Of a stretch of DNA of 29,748 nt, positions 1 to 10,636 are shown piece after piece. Both the position numbers and the translations under genes were made by a program. Source of the stretch: Smittium mucronatum (Eukaryota; Kickxellomycota; Harpellomycetes; Harpellales; Legeriomycetaceae); the NCBI GenBank assembly GCA_001953115.1, contig LSSL01007130.1:1-29748 (forward strand). The letters run 5' to 3'. Numbering within the stretch: the first letter of the stretch is position 1; each line of letters begins with the position of its first letter. The notes under the pieces were generated by a model that was not told the DNA's origin, made no database searches, and worked only from the letters and a program-made list of their open reading frames with translations.

Positions 1-310
1 ATTAATGAAATTATGCTCCTACCCAAACGTGGGATTGATCGACATGGCTTTCCTACAAATAGCTGTTAGACGCCGAGATCCGTCTGACTGTCGAACGCTG
101 GACTTTTGCACTTGACTATGTCTCAGCTGTGCTAAACGATCGGTTCCTCCTGTTTCTAGATGGTCCTCCTCTGGAATCGCTGTCCTCCGAATCGCTGTGC
201 GCTGTCTCCACTATTCCCAAACAAGAATAGTACAACGCTGTGTGAAGTTTTAGTTTGTACTTCGAAAAGTACACTACTAAGCCCCTAAACCACGGCAAGG
301 TATTTCACTC
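1..310. repeat. Edge of a GC-richer dispersed repeat, copy A
   Basis: This stretch is clearly richer in G and C than the rest of the window and runs off the left edge. It aligns from its first base with 12679-12985 in the same orientation, with shared segments such as TCTGGAATC, CCTCCGAAT, GCTGTCTC and CTAAACCAC in the same order. Differences between the copies are mostly transitions and run in both directions, so each copy seems to have been mutated independently, as RIP would do. It is probably the terminal or untranslated part of a retrotransposon. An open frame on the minus strand at 116-298 is not kept in the second copy, so I do not call a gene. Confidence 0.75.
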
Positions 311-3300
311 TTATGAGTAAATCCACACCTTAAAAAAAACATAACACAAAGAAAAAATATTTAAAAAACTATTTTAGAGATTAAAAAATTGGTTAATTTT
401 GTTTATATTCATACTGAAAACAAATTAACTTTCAAAAAAATATATATGATCAAAAGTAAGACTAATGGGTGGAAAAAGATGTTAATTAATATAATAATTA
501 AAGATCGTGAAAAATATTACTGTTTGAATTAAGTTAAAAATTAATTTACCTAGGAGAATTTAGAAATTTATAGATTAATTCCATATTAATTTGCCTTGTT
601 TCAAATTATTAACAAATAAAGAACTGATTTTTTTATATGTTTTCAAGTAATTTTTTGATTCACAATAAATATTTTTGACTAAATAGAATTAATAGAGAAT
701 CTCTTGATATTGATATTATTAATATATTGTGAATTTCTTTAAACAATATAAATGATTTTTACGCATGTATGATTATTTTTAAATTAAATTTTTTTGTATT
801 TTTTAATAAAAAATTATAGATGGATTGGAATTATAATAAATAAAAAACTAAAATGACACGCAAGATTTGAGAAAAATAATAACTTGTAAAATTATTCATA
901 AAAAAAGTAGTTATAAAAAGAGAAAAACAATTTTCATTTAAAACTTTTTGCACATAATTTTTAATTCTTTATTATAAAATTGTTTCAAAAAAATTATTTA
1001 TTTATTATTAAATTGACTTTGGAGGATTTTGATAATAAAAAGCTATTTAAAAAAATTAATAACAACAATATTAATACTATATACCAGTTTTAATATCTTT
1101 TAAACATTATTATAGATGCCATAAACTTATTTTAATTTCTCCTCAGAAATTAATACCTCTTTGTAAAATATAAATGCATTTTTTTACGTACCAAAAATTT
1201 TTAATATTTTTTTTGGCCATATTTAATCAATTTTTTATAATTTTAGAATTTACAGGTCAAATTTTTTATAGAAAATTCTTAATTTATTTTTTTTCTTGTA
1301 AAATCATAATTTAAAAAGATAAAAGAAAGATTTTTAAAAAATTTCAGAGCCACTACTTTATTATTATAATAGTAAATTTTAAGAACTAAATATATATACA
1401 TATATTTATTAAAATCTATATTTACTGGGCTAAAGATACCCATAAACATAAAAAAAATAATTAGAAAAAATTTCGAATGGGTAGCCTTTTGGATAATAAA
1501 AAAATTTATGGTCAAGATCGATTCCAAAATTTATTAAATGAATTTAGCCGAAACTTTAAAGCTTCAAAATTTTTTTACCCTGTTCTTTATAACGGCTTCA
1601 AATAATTTTTATTTTTTTAAATGGAAATTAATGCCTTTTTGGGTATTTCAAAAGTACTGTAAAAGTCTATTAGTATATTCTTTTTTTATAAAACCTCTTA
1701 TATGATTGATTTCACAAAAGATAATTTACAAATTTTTAATAATCCATCAAAAAAAGATAACGTATTATTTTTAAAAAATAGATCAAAAAAAACTTACAGA
1801 ATAATATTTACCTCAAAACCAAAGGAAAATTTTAAATCAGAATAAAAAAAACAAAAAATTTTGTGTTTAGTTTAAACGAATAATATTATTAAAAAATCGT
1901 GTGGAATAATATATCACAATCTAATTCAAGTTAAACAAAGCTATATGCTCAAAAAAAAATTCAAAAATTATTAAATATAATTTATAATAATAATCATATA
2001 TTACTAAATTATTTCTCGTCTAAAAACGAATAATTTTTTTACTTAATAATAAAGGAAATGGTAAATAATTTATAATGTAATTTTATATATTTATATTAAA
2101 TACGCTATCAAATATGTAGAACTTTTCGAACTTTTATATAAAAATTAATTAGATCAAAGTAAGAGCTAATAGGAAATTTGGTTTTCAAGTTTTTAAAATT
2201 TGATTTTTTAAAAAAAAAAAAATTAAAAAAAATTAAAATTGCAAAAAGTTGTGTGGCGAAAATTGGAGGTGATTTTTCCATATTTTATATAATATAAATT
2301 TAATTTTCTCAATAAAAATTTAAATTTTGTAAAATTCATGGATTGAGAATTTTAAATTATGCAATGTGTGAAAATTAATCATTTAATTATAATTCAAACA
2401 TAAAAATTCGGAAAATTAGTATTGAAGTTTAAATATTTACTTATAAAGCAAAATTTTATTTACTACATTAATTTCTAGATAAAATCAAATCAAAAAACTA
2501 CTATAATTTGTATTTTTAATAAAAATACTTGATCTCCAAAGTATTTGAATTATTAATAAACAATTAGTTTTTAGCATGAGTCAAATTTTAATTATTTAGT
2601 TTATATATTCCTATCCTTTGATAAAAAAGATTTTTAATATTCATTTTTTCTTCATTTAAAATAATTAAATATCAAAAAATTATTATGAAAAATATAGCAT
2701 ATATTTTATACCCTATTTTACTAAATACATAAAATTTAGAAATAAATATTATAATGAGAAATAATATTGAGAGCACAGAATTTTATTGTTGAATTTTTCT
2801 TTTTAAAATTTCCTAATTGTATAGAGCAAATTTTTTCGAAAAGAGTATTTATGGATACAAGGTCAAGCTAAATAAACAAAATACAGCTATAAATATACTT
2901 TTGGTTGGGGTACAGCGAATATTAACACAAAATATATTATTTTAAAATGTTTTATCAGGAGAAATCATATTTATTATGAATAAAAAATGTTCATACATGA
3001 TGTTTTTCACATTTAAAATATTTGCAGCCATAATATTATGTTTCAATAAGCTTAAAAATCAATTAAAAAGAAAAAAAAAGTCTTAGCTATCTTAAGTTAT
3101 TTATAATAATAATAAAAATAAAATAGAATTGAAACTGAAAATTAATTAAAGAAAAAAAAAATTACTTATATATTTCAACGAATATCTAATGATACAGAAA
3201 ATAAGGAATGAGGATTAAAAGTACATGCATTTAATTCAAAATCGAAAAAAAAAAATTTCCACACAAACTAGAAATATTTTTCAGAATTTAAAATCAAATC

Positions 3301-4300
3301 AACTTTCGAAAATCCGACATTTTAGCGCTTAAAATTAAATAAATAACAGTATTTTTTTAGCGTTTTGATAAATTATTATTATTTCAAAGGAATAACTATT
3401 TCATATTCCACATAAATATAAACCTTTCAGTTCTATTTTTTTTATGAACATGATTTATTATTTTATTTTGTGGTTAAAAATATAGATTAAAGAAATTGAA
3501 TTATTTATAAAACATATTTTTTTTATTTTTTTATTTGAAAAATAAGTTGAATAATTAAATAAATCAAAGCTATAAATTTTTAATCTGAGTAATTTCACTC
3601 AATTCCTTATAAAATTTCTTACGCTTTCGAATATTTTAATTAAATTATGATTGAATTAATTTATAAAAGAGAATAAAAAGTAAAAAATAATTCGAAATAA
3701 TTGGATTCCATTTTAAAGTCTAATATATTGATGTTTAATTCTTTTTTTACGTAAAATAAAAAATGAAATAATTAAAATTACACAGGTGATTGTACATAAA
3801 TATTTATTTCATTAAATGTAATAATGAATTTTTCTTATTAGAAAAACAAAATAATATTATTGAGTTGTTTTTTTGAAGCTTATATTATGACACATGATAT
3901 TTTGCGATAATAAGCATTTTTTCATATTTTAATCCCTTTTTTTTGATGAATAAAAAAGTTATTATGATTTGAGGCCAAATTTTTAAAATTTTATAAACTC
4001 TATTCAATTTTAGAAAAAAATATTAAGAGAATTTTTCTTTAATTATCCAAATTAGGAAATCTTCAATATAAAGCATCGAATAGTTTTTTTTTAGTATTTT
4101 TTTTAGGGAATATTTTATAAACCAATAGAAAATTATATCGTTTTCTAGAAAAATTAAAATTAGTTAGAAAAAATCCAGATTTTTATCTTGAAATTCTTCT
4201 TTCAACTTTTACACTTCCTTTTTTCGTAATAATAGGTCATAAAGGGATTTTTTTTCAAACGCATACGGTATTAAATTTAAGATTTGATCATAAAGAAACT
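311..4300. other. AT-rich desert without recognisable genes
   Basis: About 4 kb of homopolymer-rich A+T sequence. I see no open frame that looks coding, no RNA gene and no clear repeat. The longest open frame (1279-1527, minus) is low-complexity Phe, Ile, Asn and Lys and is at the level expected by chance in such DNA. The region may be fully decayed transposons that can no longer be aligned by eye. Confidence 0.7.
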
Positions 4301-4821
4301 ATCAGACTTTTTTTTTGGCAAAATTAAATGATTGAATCTATCATATTTAAACCATTCTAACTAATGGAGTTCCCCTGCTGCTCAAAATTTTTTCAACTAT
4401 TCCCAAATGAAATTCATTAAATTTTTATCAGGGATTTTATTTCAGATCGCATTAAATTAAGTATGAACAGATCTCAGTTTTACGGATATACTTAATAGAC
4501 TCAAGTAACTCAATAAGATGTGACTGATGTCTTCAATACACATATTTTTCAGAGTTTAGAATATTTTTTTAATTTGTGATCGGAAATTTTCACATTTAGA
4601 CTTAATATGATTTCTTGGATTCTATAAATTAAAAAATTTCTTTTGGTTTTGTATATATCCTCGATTATGGCGTATACAGACTTAAGATTTATCCAACTTC
4701 ATTTTTCATTGATTTCCTAGTCGAAAAGCCAGTGATAAATTTTCAATCAATCACTCATTTTTATTTATTTCTGTTGATTTCTGTTATTATTTTTTCCATC
4801 TTTGATTTTAATGCGGCTCTT

Positions 4822-5088
4822 TTAAAACGATCCTGCACTAAAATTCGTCCAAATGAGAGTCCCTGGTTTTATTGAATAATTCATGAGACCGCAAATCCTA
4901 GTTTTTAAAATTAAAAACTTATGATATATAGGATTGTGAATTTTTTTTGTATTACGATAGATTTTATCCCTTTTCAACTCATAATCTTTCCAAGTGGCTT
5001 GATATTCCGAATTAGGAAACAAGCTTGCTAGATTTTTCTTTTTGTCCATATTATTTTGACTCTGACTTTCTTTGGCGGAAACCCTAGC
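4822..5088 (-). pseudogene. Degenerate open frame, candidate retroelement gag remnant
   Basis: On the minus strand a frame stays open from after a stop near 5090 to the stop at 4822-4824; the first ATG gives 75 residues starting at 5049. The translated sequence is charged and soluble, with several Trp and Tyr, and is unlike the low-complexity chance frames nearby. Beyond the stop the same frame continues with a short basic, Asn-rich stretch and then repeated stops, as in a broken longer gene. It lies downstream, in minus-strand sense, of the LTR-like segment at 5790-6240, which fits a retroelement order of LTR then gag. I recognise no domain, and a 75-residue open frame is only moderately unlikely by chance, so the retroelement reading is an inference from position. 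Confidence 0.3.
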
Positions 5089-5789
5089 TTAGTTAGTAAT
5101 ATCATGTCGACCAGGTATATTGAATGTGCTACGATAAGTGAATGCATTTCTAATGATCAGTATGCCCCTTTTCCGTAAAAAATTACGATAGAATTTTAAT
5201 GGTAAATCCAGTCAACAAAGTCCCCTATTTTAAGTAAAAAAGATGGGCAATTGAGGATCTATTAAGTTGGGAAGTCATGTTATTAAATGCTTTAATGGTG
5301 CGCATTGAATCTCTTTGTTAGAACAGATACTATTCCATAATTAGGCCACAGTCAGCCGATTTAGATGCGTTTCCTCTTTTTCCATGACTTCTCAACGTTG
5401 TTTCAAATAATTTATCCTCTTAGCAACAAATAGGGAATAGGATGAATATTTATTTATTTATTTTAGGATAGTAGACATTTAAGGTCAGTTCAATAAATTA
5501 TTAACGCATTTAAGGTCTTATGAACTTTAATTATTCGTTTTTAGCGGTTTCTAATGCGCCTAATTCACTATTCACAATATATTTCTAATCTTCTTATTAT
5601 TTGATTTTTGGGGTTGCTTGTTCTAGTAATATTTTGCCTCCGGTTTTCTTCGTAGTTCCCCTATAACCAAAAACTTTTTTATTTTGGAAACAATTTAAAT
5701 GAATCGTTTAATTCAAGCCTGTGAAGGCCGAGCTTCTGCTCAGATAAATCACAAAGTCAAGTCAAAATAGAAATCATTAGTCATTAGAG

Positions 5790-6240
5790 CCGAACTTTCA
5801 GGCATTATTTTATTTTAAGTTATTTTTAAGGAAAACTTATTTTAGAGTTATTAAAAAGCTCTAAAAACTAATTTGAAAAAATTAAAAAATATTTCACCCA
5901 ATTTTCCTCTGCCGTTATAGCAGCTCCATAACTCGAAGTTATTGGTTCAAGAAGGCTAGCAAATCACATAAACTCTAGAGCTTAATTGTTCTGGGCACGC
6001 GGATGCCAATCAAAATTTTTGCTTTTTCCAGGACAAATTTAAGATCGGTGGTGAAAGATTGTAGCAGACTTAAAGTGGTTTAGACCCCTCTCACCCACAA
6101 CTATTTTTATCAATATCACCAATCAGAATTTGTTGAAACTAGAAAGTTGGTTTTTGATGACTGAGCGGATCGATTCAGGTATGAACCGGCCGATCGTCTC
6201 ATTTTCCTGTTTACCCCATCAAGGGTAATTTAGTAAGATG
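5790..6240. repeat. LTR-like repeat, copy A, with two hairpins and a B-box-like word
   Basis: The core at 5891-5951 aligns with 14901-14962. It contains a short palindrome (5911-5924), a second palindrome TAACTCGAAGTTA (5929-5941), then ATTGGTTCAAG. Similarity continues to the right for about 200 bases at lower identity. This copy keeps GC-rich words such as CCGGCCGATCG near 6187, while the second copy is far more AT-rich. The word GGTTCAAG resembles the start of a polymerase III B box, so a SINE-like element is an alternative to an LTR. No acceptor-stem or T-stem pairing is present, so it is not a tRNA gene. Confidence 0.55.
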
Positions 6241-6250
6241 TGGTCGAAAT

Positions 6251-7070
6251 TTTTAGGCACATCTATTTTGCCGAAAATTTTCTATCATTGTTTTTATACA
6301 ATGCTTAATCCAGAATAATAAAGTTTTAAAGGTATTGAGAAACTTTGAATATTAAATAATAACAATTATTTAACATAATTAATTCTTGAAGATATGGAAT
6401 TGAATCAGGTTTTTTATAAATTTCTCCGATTAGTAACGTTTCTATATTTTATATAATTTTTCTGTAATGGAAAAATAAAATTATATACAAGAAAAATAAA
6501 AAATTCAAGGCACAAAGCACAAGACTAACTAATTTTTCTAATATTAAAATGTTTATAAATAAAGCTGTATATTTTCAAGCTTTGTTAGCCCGTTTATTAT
6601 TCTTGAAATTTTTTTAAAAAATAATAAAAACAAAAAAAAACACAATGATCATTACATCAAATAAAATATATTAATTGTAGATCGATGCGACTAAAAGGAG
6701 TTAAATATTTATTAGCTTAGCATAAATTTGATAAATAATTGGATGGAGTACTAAGCATAGAATGTTGACTGTTTTATTAGAAAATAATCTGTATTTGTTT
6801 CAAAATCTCACAAATCTTAAATTTGAATATTTTCATAATTATCTTGTAAAATTCAAATTAATAGTTTTTTAAGGGAGTTTTTTTCGAATGCACTATTTGA
6901 ACCACCCCCAATCACAACAAAAAAAATGAAACTAAGGCGAAGAGTTATCAAATTTTAAAAGAAACTGAACGAATTAACTGATACTTAATACAAATCTTAG
7001 TATAAAAATTTTCTACGTTGTCCAGTTATTTATTATAAAAAAATAAAATAGAAAGTTACAATTTTATAAT
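6251..7070. other. AT-rich spacer, nothing recognised
   Basis: Between the retroelement-like region and gene 1. I see no coding frame, RNA gene or clear repeat. It forms the downstream side of gene 1; AATAAA-type words on the minus strand (for example 7072-7077) could serve as polyadenylation signals but are expected by chance in such DNA. Confidence 0.6.
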
Positions 7071-7201
7071 GTTTATTAATATAAAGCTTCATTAAAGCTA
7101 ATAACCCATAAATGCAGATATTTTTTCAGCCAATAAAAACCTCCAGCAAAAAGAAAAGCAAGATAAAATGAAATACCATTTTTCACAAAAAAATGTACAT
7201 C

Positions 7202-7459
7202 TTAAAATACTCTAAGTCTGCAGCTTGCATTTCCACGGGATCCAACACAGTAATTCCCAGTTTTGCACTTGTGACGTCTGAATTTTCCGTGGTTGCATCT
7301 GTAAATGTACTTACTTTGATCAGAAGGACAGAAAGTAGCGCCTTTTCTGCACAATCCATGGTCAACGAACTGGTTGTTAATTGGGGTGAGGGCTGAAGAT
7401 AGTTGCAAAAAACTCATTGCGAGAAAAAGACAAGTAAAAATAGATTTGGTTGAAAACAT
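7202..7459 (-). CDS. Small secreted six-cysteine protein, CBM19-like (paralogue 1)
   Basis: This gene encodes 85 residues. Residues 1-23 form a signal peptide (Lys at 5, hydrophobic core, SSA before the predicted cleavage), leaving a 62-residue mature protein with net charge near +10. Its six cysteines follow C-x6-C-x10-C-x9-C-x5-C-x8-C, with an H-G-K-F motif after the third cysteine and one N-glycosylation motif (NAS) before the last. Five of these spacings and the G-K-aromatic motif resemble the chitin-binding module CBM19 at the C-terminus of fungal chitinases; this rests on family knowledge, not a search. The protein is likely extracellular and may bind chitin; a basic cysteine-rich antimicrobial peptide or an effector of another fold is the alternative. 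The start at 7459 is chosen because the paralogue begins there and has an in-frame stop two codons upstream; a further in-frame ATG at 7504 is not conserved. No intron is seen. The gene is markedly richer in G and C than its surroundings. Confidence 0.9.
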   Translation of the reverse strand: MFSTKSIFTCLFLAMSFLQLSSALTPINNQFVDHGLCRKGATFCPSDQSKYIYRCNHGKFRRHKCKTGNYCVGSRGNASCRLRVF

Positions 7460-9189
7460 TTTTTTATTAAAAGTCAAGTAGGATATGTTTATGAGTTTTA
7501 TCACGCGATGAAATGTTTTATATTATTTTTTGAAAGAAAAAGAACAAATATATATACTTTTTTGCTTTAGATATTATTTTCAGTTTTATTTTGTCAATAA
7601 GATTTGTGCACGAATGGTAAAGGGGCTTTAAAAAAAACTTCTATTCAGAAACATAGGTTAAAAACTTTTTTCTATTTCTCCTATAATCTTTTAGAGATAC
7701 AACAATCAGCATTTAATTATTAACTCACAATTATCATTTTTCTTTTAATTCATTTAAAAATTACGTAATTTGATACAAGAATAATTTTTTAATAGAGTTC
7801 TCAGCTCTAGTAGTCTAGATGAGAAGAATGGAAATTTTTGGGAGGTGAATTAGATATGAAATATACCGTTACCCTATCAAAAACGTAAAAAGAAAATACT
7901 GAGCAGGTGTATGTTTGAATCTAAGAGTCATTTTTTTAGTAAAACAATTACGTTTATTGATTAAGCCCACTTTTTTAAAAAAATAGACAACTCATGTTGG
8001 TCATGAGTTACGTATGAAATCTACCCCATTTAAAAAAAACCCGTTATTTGGTTTAATTGATGAGCTCTCCAATTTTAGAAAATTATTAAATAAGATACTG
8101 AAATAAAAAAAATCCATGAGAATACCAGAAATAAACCATAAATTAAATTTCAAGTGTATGGCACACGATTTTAAAAATTTATTAGAAATAGTTCTTCAAC
8201 CAAAAAAAAACAATTGCCAAATCAAATCACGAATTAAAAACGAGTTAATTTAAAATATTGAATAAACCCAGTAAAACTATCCAGAGTAAGAATATACAAG
8301 CGACCACCTTTGCTATAGATTGAAATATATTCTGAACATTATAAGAATTATATATAATAAATATGACTTAGTCACTTGCTAGAATATTTTTTTACAATAT
8401 AGACAAAAAACAAAAGCTCTGAAATGAGCTGCATGTTCTTTGTAAGCGACTAATCAAACCCAAATATATTTGCATTAAAACCAATTTCAATAGTTTAATA
8501 TTTTGCTTGTTTTTTTGTATCTTTATTATGAACAATAAAAATAAATAAAAAATTTATAGTGGATTGTTGAGTTTCTTCATTAACCTGAATAGAAATACAA
8601 AAAGCAGTCAGGTTTCACAAAAAAAACTAAACAGGATTCATTTGCTAAATCAAACTTTCTATAGCAATTTCGTTGAGTTATGTATATAGAATCCCCATTC
8701 TTCTGAATATTCTGTAGTTTTTCTAAATGTTTTATATATCTCTTTAGTACTGATGGCTTCATTTACTTTTTTTCTCAATTTCTTAAACTTTATTGATCAG
8801 CCCTATCTACATGACTAAACAATGCAATGTAATTCAAGATAAAGAAGCAAGCGGGAAATTTATTTGAAAAATATGATTCAATAAATATGACTACTAACAA
8901 GTGAATGGATGGAATTGCACAAATTAAAAATTATTTAGGCTATCCATATATCAGGAATGTAACTTTTTTATTATGCATTTCATTTTTCATTGTCTCGTCA
9001 ATTCAAAACCTGCCTCATACTTACAATTAATTCAAGAAAAATAGGTAAAAAAGATAACACGCAAGATTTTTTTAACGCTCTTGTATTTTTTTCGATACTT
9101 AAAGCGAAAATAGCATTGGTTAAAATTTTCGAAAGTTCAGTTTTTTCTCTATTATTTATTTTTTCTCACTATTAACCCTTATTTATAAT
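7460..9189. repeat. Upstream part of segmental duplication, copy 1
   Basis: The non-coding sequence upstream of gene 1 aligns in order with 27304-29052 upstream of gene 2. Anchors by eye are the start-codon leader (TAAAAAAATG-like), TTACGTAATT at about 7762 against 27597, an ATTAAGCCC...GAGTTAC segment at about 7955-8015 against 27845-27890, and an ATTTCGTT...ATTCTTCTG segment at about 8668-8705 against 28535-28573. Identity between anchors is low and there are many small indels, but spacing is kept to within about 20 bases over 1.7 kb. The two open frames in it (8580-8762 minus, 8990-9175 plus) are not preserved in the other copy, so I do not call genes. Confidence 0.75.
7545..7557 (-). promoter_or_regulatory. 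TATA-like box of gene 1
   Basis: On the minus strand this reads GTATATATATTTG, centred about 93 bases upstream of the start codon at 7459. The paralogue has a TATA-like word at almost the same distance (about 94 bases). Such words are common in AT-rich DNA, so the shared position is the main support. Confidence 0.45.
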
Positions 9190-9304
9190 AATTTTTAATT
9201 GTTTAAAGTTTTGTTGGGTAAAATAAATAAATTAGTTTGACATTGAAAAATGGAGCTACAGATAGGAATAATTTGATATCTTGAATCCAATAAATCAGCT
9301 TTTA
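9190..9304. other. Highly conserved 115-bp block, copy 1
   Basis: It matches 29053-29167 with no indel and only two differences (positions 9230 and 9233), while both flanks drop to loose similarity at once. On the minus strand one frame is open for about 32 codons across the block, ending at a stop shared by both copies; in that frame both differences are silent third-position changes (a Leu codon and an Ile codon). A second minus-strand frame of about 35 codons is also open and would carry one replacement. It may be an exon of a gene with introns, a regulatory element of the paralogue pair, a structured RNA, or a gene-conversion tract. I recognise no known domain in either frame. Confidence 0.8.
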
Positions 9305-9560
9305 TTTATTTTTATGATAATAATTAGCCAAACTGATTCAGAGTTGGACAGTTAGCACAAAAACCGTTAAATTGTTCTTCCAATCAAATAGGAAAACATG
9401 TTTCTTATTTGGATTTTCATGAAATAAATAAATAAATAACTGGTCTATTTACCAATAAAAATCCTTAAAAATTATAAGACAATTAATTATTTTTTTTGCA
9501 CTTGATTAGCTGATATATCCAAGTATAAAAGTTGTGATAATAACCAGTTTTTTTAATCAG
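9305..9560. repeat. Distal end of segmental duplication, copy 1
   Basis: Beyond the conserved block the alignment with 29168-29420 continues loosely, for example TTTTTATGAT...AATTAGCCA-like words directly after the block, and CTTGATTAGCT at about 9503 against 29367. I lose the similarity near 9560, so the duplication boundary is probably close to here. Confidence 0.6.
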
Positions 9561-9957
9561 AATTTAGACTATTTATATTAAAGCCAATCTATTTATATTG
9601 TATAATTCTAGTTACTCTAACCCATTTGAGTAAAGGAATAGTATTCATCTTTTAATCAAAATGATTTAGTATTTTGCAAGAATTTTTTTGTTTCAGGAAA
9701 TGGGCTATGTCAAAACTAAAAAAAGTAACATGCTAATCTATAATAGTCTCTTTCAACAAAAAATAGTTTAGAACTTCAATGTTACATATTTCCCTGACCA
9801 AATCTAAAAATTAAAAATTATGTGCTATTTATCAATTAAGGGTTAAATAATAGATTGAGAATAATATGCCACTCTCCGTGTTCAAATATTTTGAAAGCGT
9901 AGTTTATGATTCCAATTGGATTAAAATCTCAGTTGAGCTATGATAAGAATTATATTA
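9561..9957. other. Spacer between duplication end and transposon
   Basis: About 400 bases of AT-rich sequence with no coding frame or repeat that I can identify. It ends in TTA immediately before the CAGGGG terminus of the next element. Confidence 0.6.
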
Positions 9958-9983
9958 CAGGGGTTTTCATTGTTAGGTACGAC

Positions 9984-10180
9984 AATTTTCATTTTTAGAG
10001 ACACATTATTACATTATTGGGGGGATATTTATTCATTGTTAAAAAATCATAATTTTATTTTTAGAGACACATTGTTGCATTATTGATGATACGTTTTTTG
10101 ATTTTTTGGGACATATTATTTCATGAATGGGGAGATTTTTTCACATTTTTGGAGGCATAATATTAAAGGGTTGAAGATGT
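9984..10180. repeat. Degenerate tandem sub-repeats inside the inverted-repeat arm
   Basis: The left arm carries at least four imperfect units that start with T-rich sequence, then a GAGACACATTATT-like word, then ATTATTGG or similar; units begin near 9989, 10058, 10103 and 10154. The first two are nearly identical over about 27 bases and the last two are more diverged. The right arm holds the same units in reverse order (about 10741-10925). Sub-terminal repeats of this kind can be transposase-binding sites, but I have no evidence for that here. Confidence 0.7.
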
Positions 10181-10275
10181 TCATTTTCATAGTTACAGAA
10201 ATCCTCCCACTTCTTGGAACATAATTGCCAATCGATTTGAATAATCCGCACTAACTATTTTTATAAAAGAATTTC

Positions 10276-10636
10276 TATCGTGTATGATTTCACCAAGAAC
10301 AAATTCATTCAATACAACATCAGAAAATTGAAAAGGGAAAATTTAAATGAATCGAAAATCAAAAAATATTATCTTATTTAATTAGGTTGATCCTTCAATT
10401 TTTTAACAATTTCAAAAATATGTCCATCTAAAACCACTTTCTCAATATATTTCGATTAATGATAGCAAATAATATACCTTTCTTCATAGAGTAATAATGA
10501 TTTTAATTGTCATTTTATTTTTATTTCATTATCATTATTGCTATGTGCGTTTTGACAGATTCAAATGATAACCCATCTACTAGCTTGAATATTTTATATG
10601 CGACAGATAATATGAGTGAATTATCTGAATTACAGA
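10276..10636. other. Central spacer of the long-inverted-repeat transposon
   Basis: About 360 bases with no match between its halves. Two short open frames look less random than usual. One on the plus strand, from about 10548 to 10683, runs from a Met preceded by hydrophobic codons into the right arm. One on the minus strand, from about 10348 down to 10203, runs into the left arm. Both pass through the same peptide at the inner edge of the arms (SFIKIV). They may be remains of a gene carried by the parent element, but nothing is recognisable. Confidence 0.4.

Larger units (their letters stand above)
4300..6250 (-). mobile_element. Decayed retroelement-like region
   Basis: Base composition here is less extreme than on either side, with many GC-containing words, and the region holds the degenerate minus-strand open frame at 4822-5088 and an LTR-like segment at about 5790-6240. 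Part of the latter recurs at about 14840-15130. No intact reverse transcriptase, integrase or protease motif is visible, and both element ends are undefined. Strand is taken from the open frame. It could instead be two unrelated remnants side by side. Confidence 0.4.

Noticed and set aside
116..298. 60-codon minus-strand open frame with a Ser/Asp-rich middle
   Set aside because: It lies inside a dispersed repeat, and the homologous frame in the copy at 12790-12975 has stops and is not preserved.
1279..1527. 82-codon minus-strand open frame
   Set aside because: Low-complexity Phe, Ile, Asn and Lys sequence with no signal of selection; a few open frames of this length are expected by chance in 30 kb of such DNA.
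5911..5960. Possible tRNA gene because of GGTTCAAG and two hairpins
   Set aside because: The T-stem and acceptor stem do not pair, and there is no A box at a proper distance.
7183..7365. Open frames on both strands overlapping gene 1 (7183-7365 minus, 7193-7396 plus)
   Set aside because: They are shadows of the secreted-protein gene in other frames.
7460..7504. Upstream in-frame ATG that would add 15 residues to gene 1
   Set aside because: The extension would bury the signal peptide, and the paralogue has a stop two codons before the common start.
8580..8762. 60-codon minus-strand open frame in the upstream region of gene 1
   Set aside because: The homologous sequence upstream of gene 2 (about 28440-28620) aligns in part but has an in-frame stop and indels.
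8990..9175. 61-codon plus-strand open frame
   Set aside because: Hydrophobic low-complexity sequence, not conserved in the duplicate at about 28870-29045.
9950..9957. 8-bp target duplication that would make the outer transposon hAT-like
   Set aside because: The 8 bases before 9958 do not match those after 11168; only the TA dinucleotide does.
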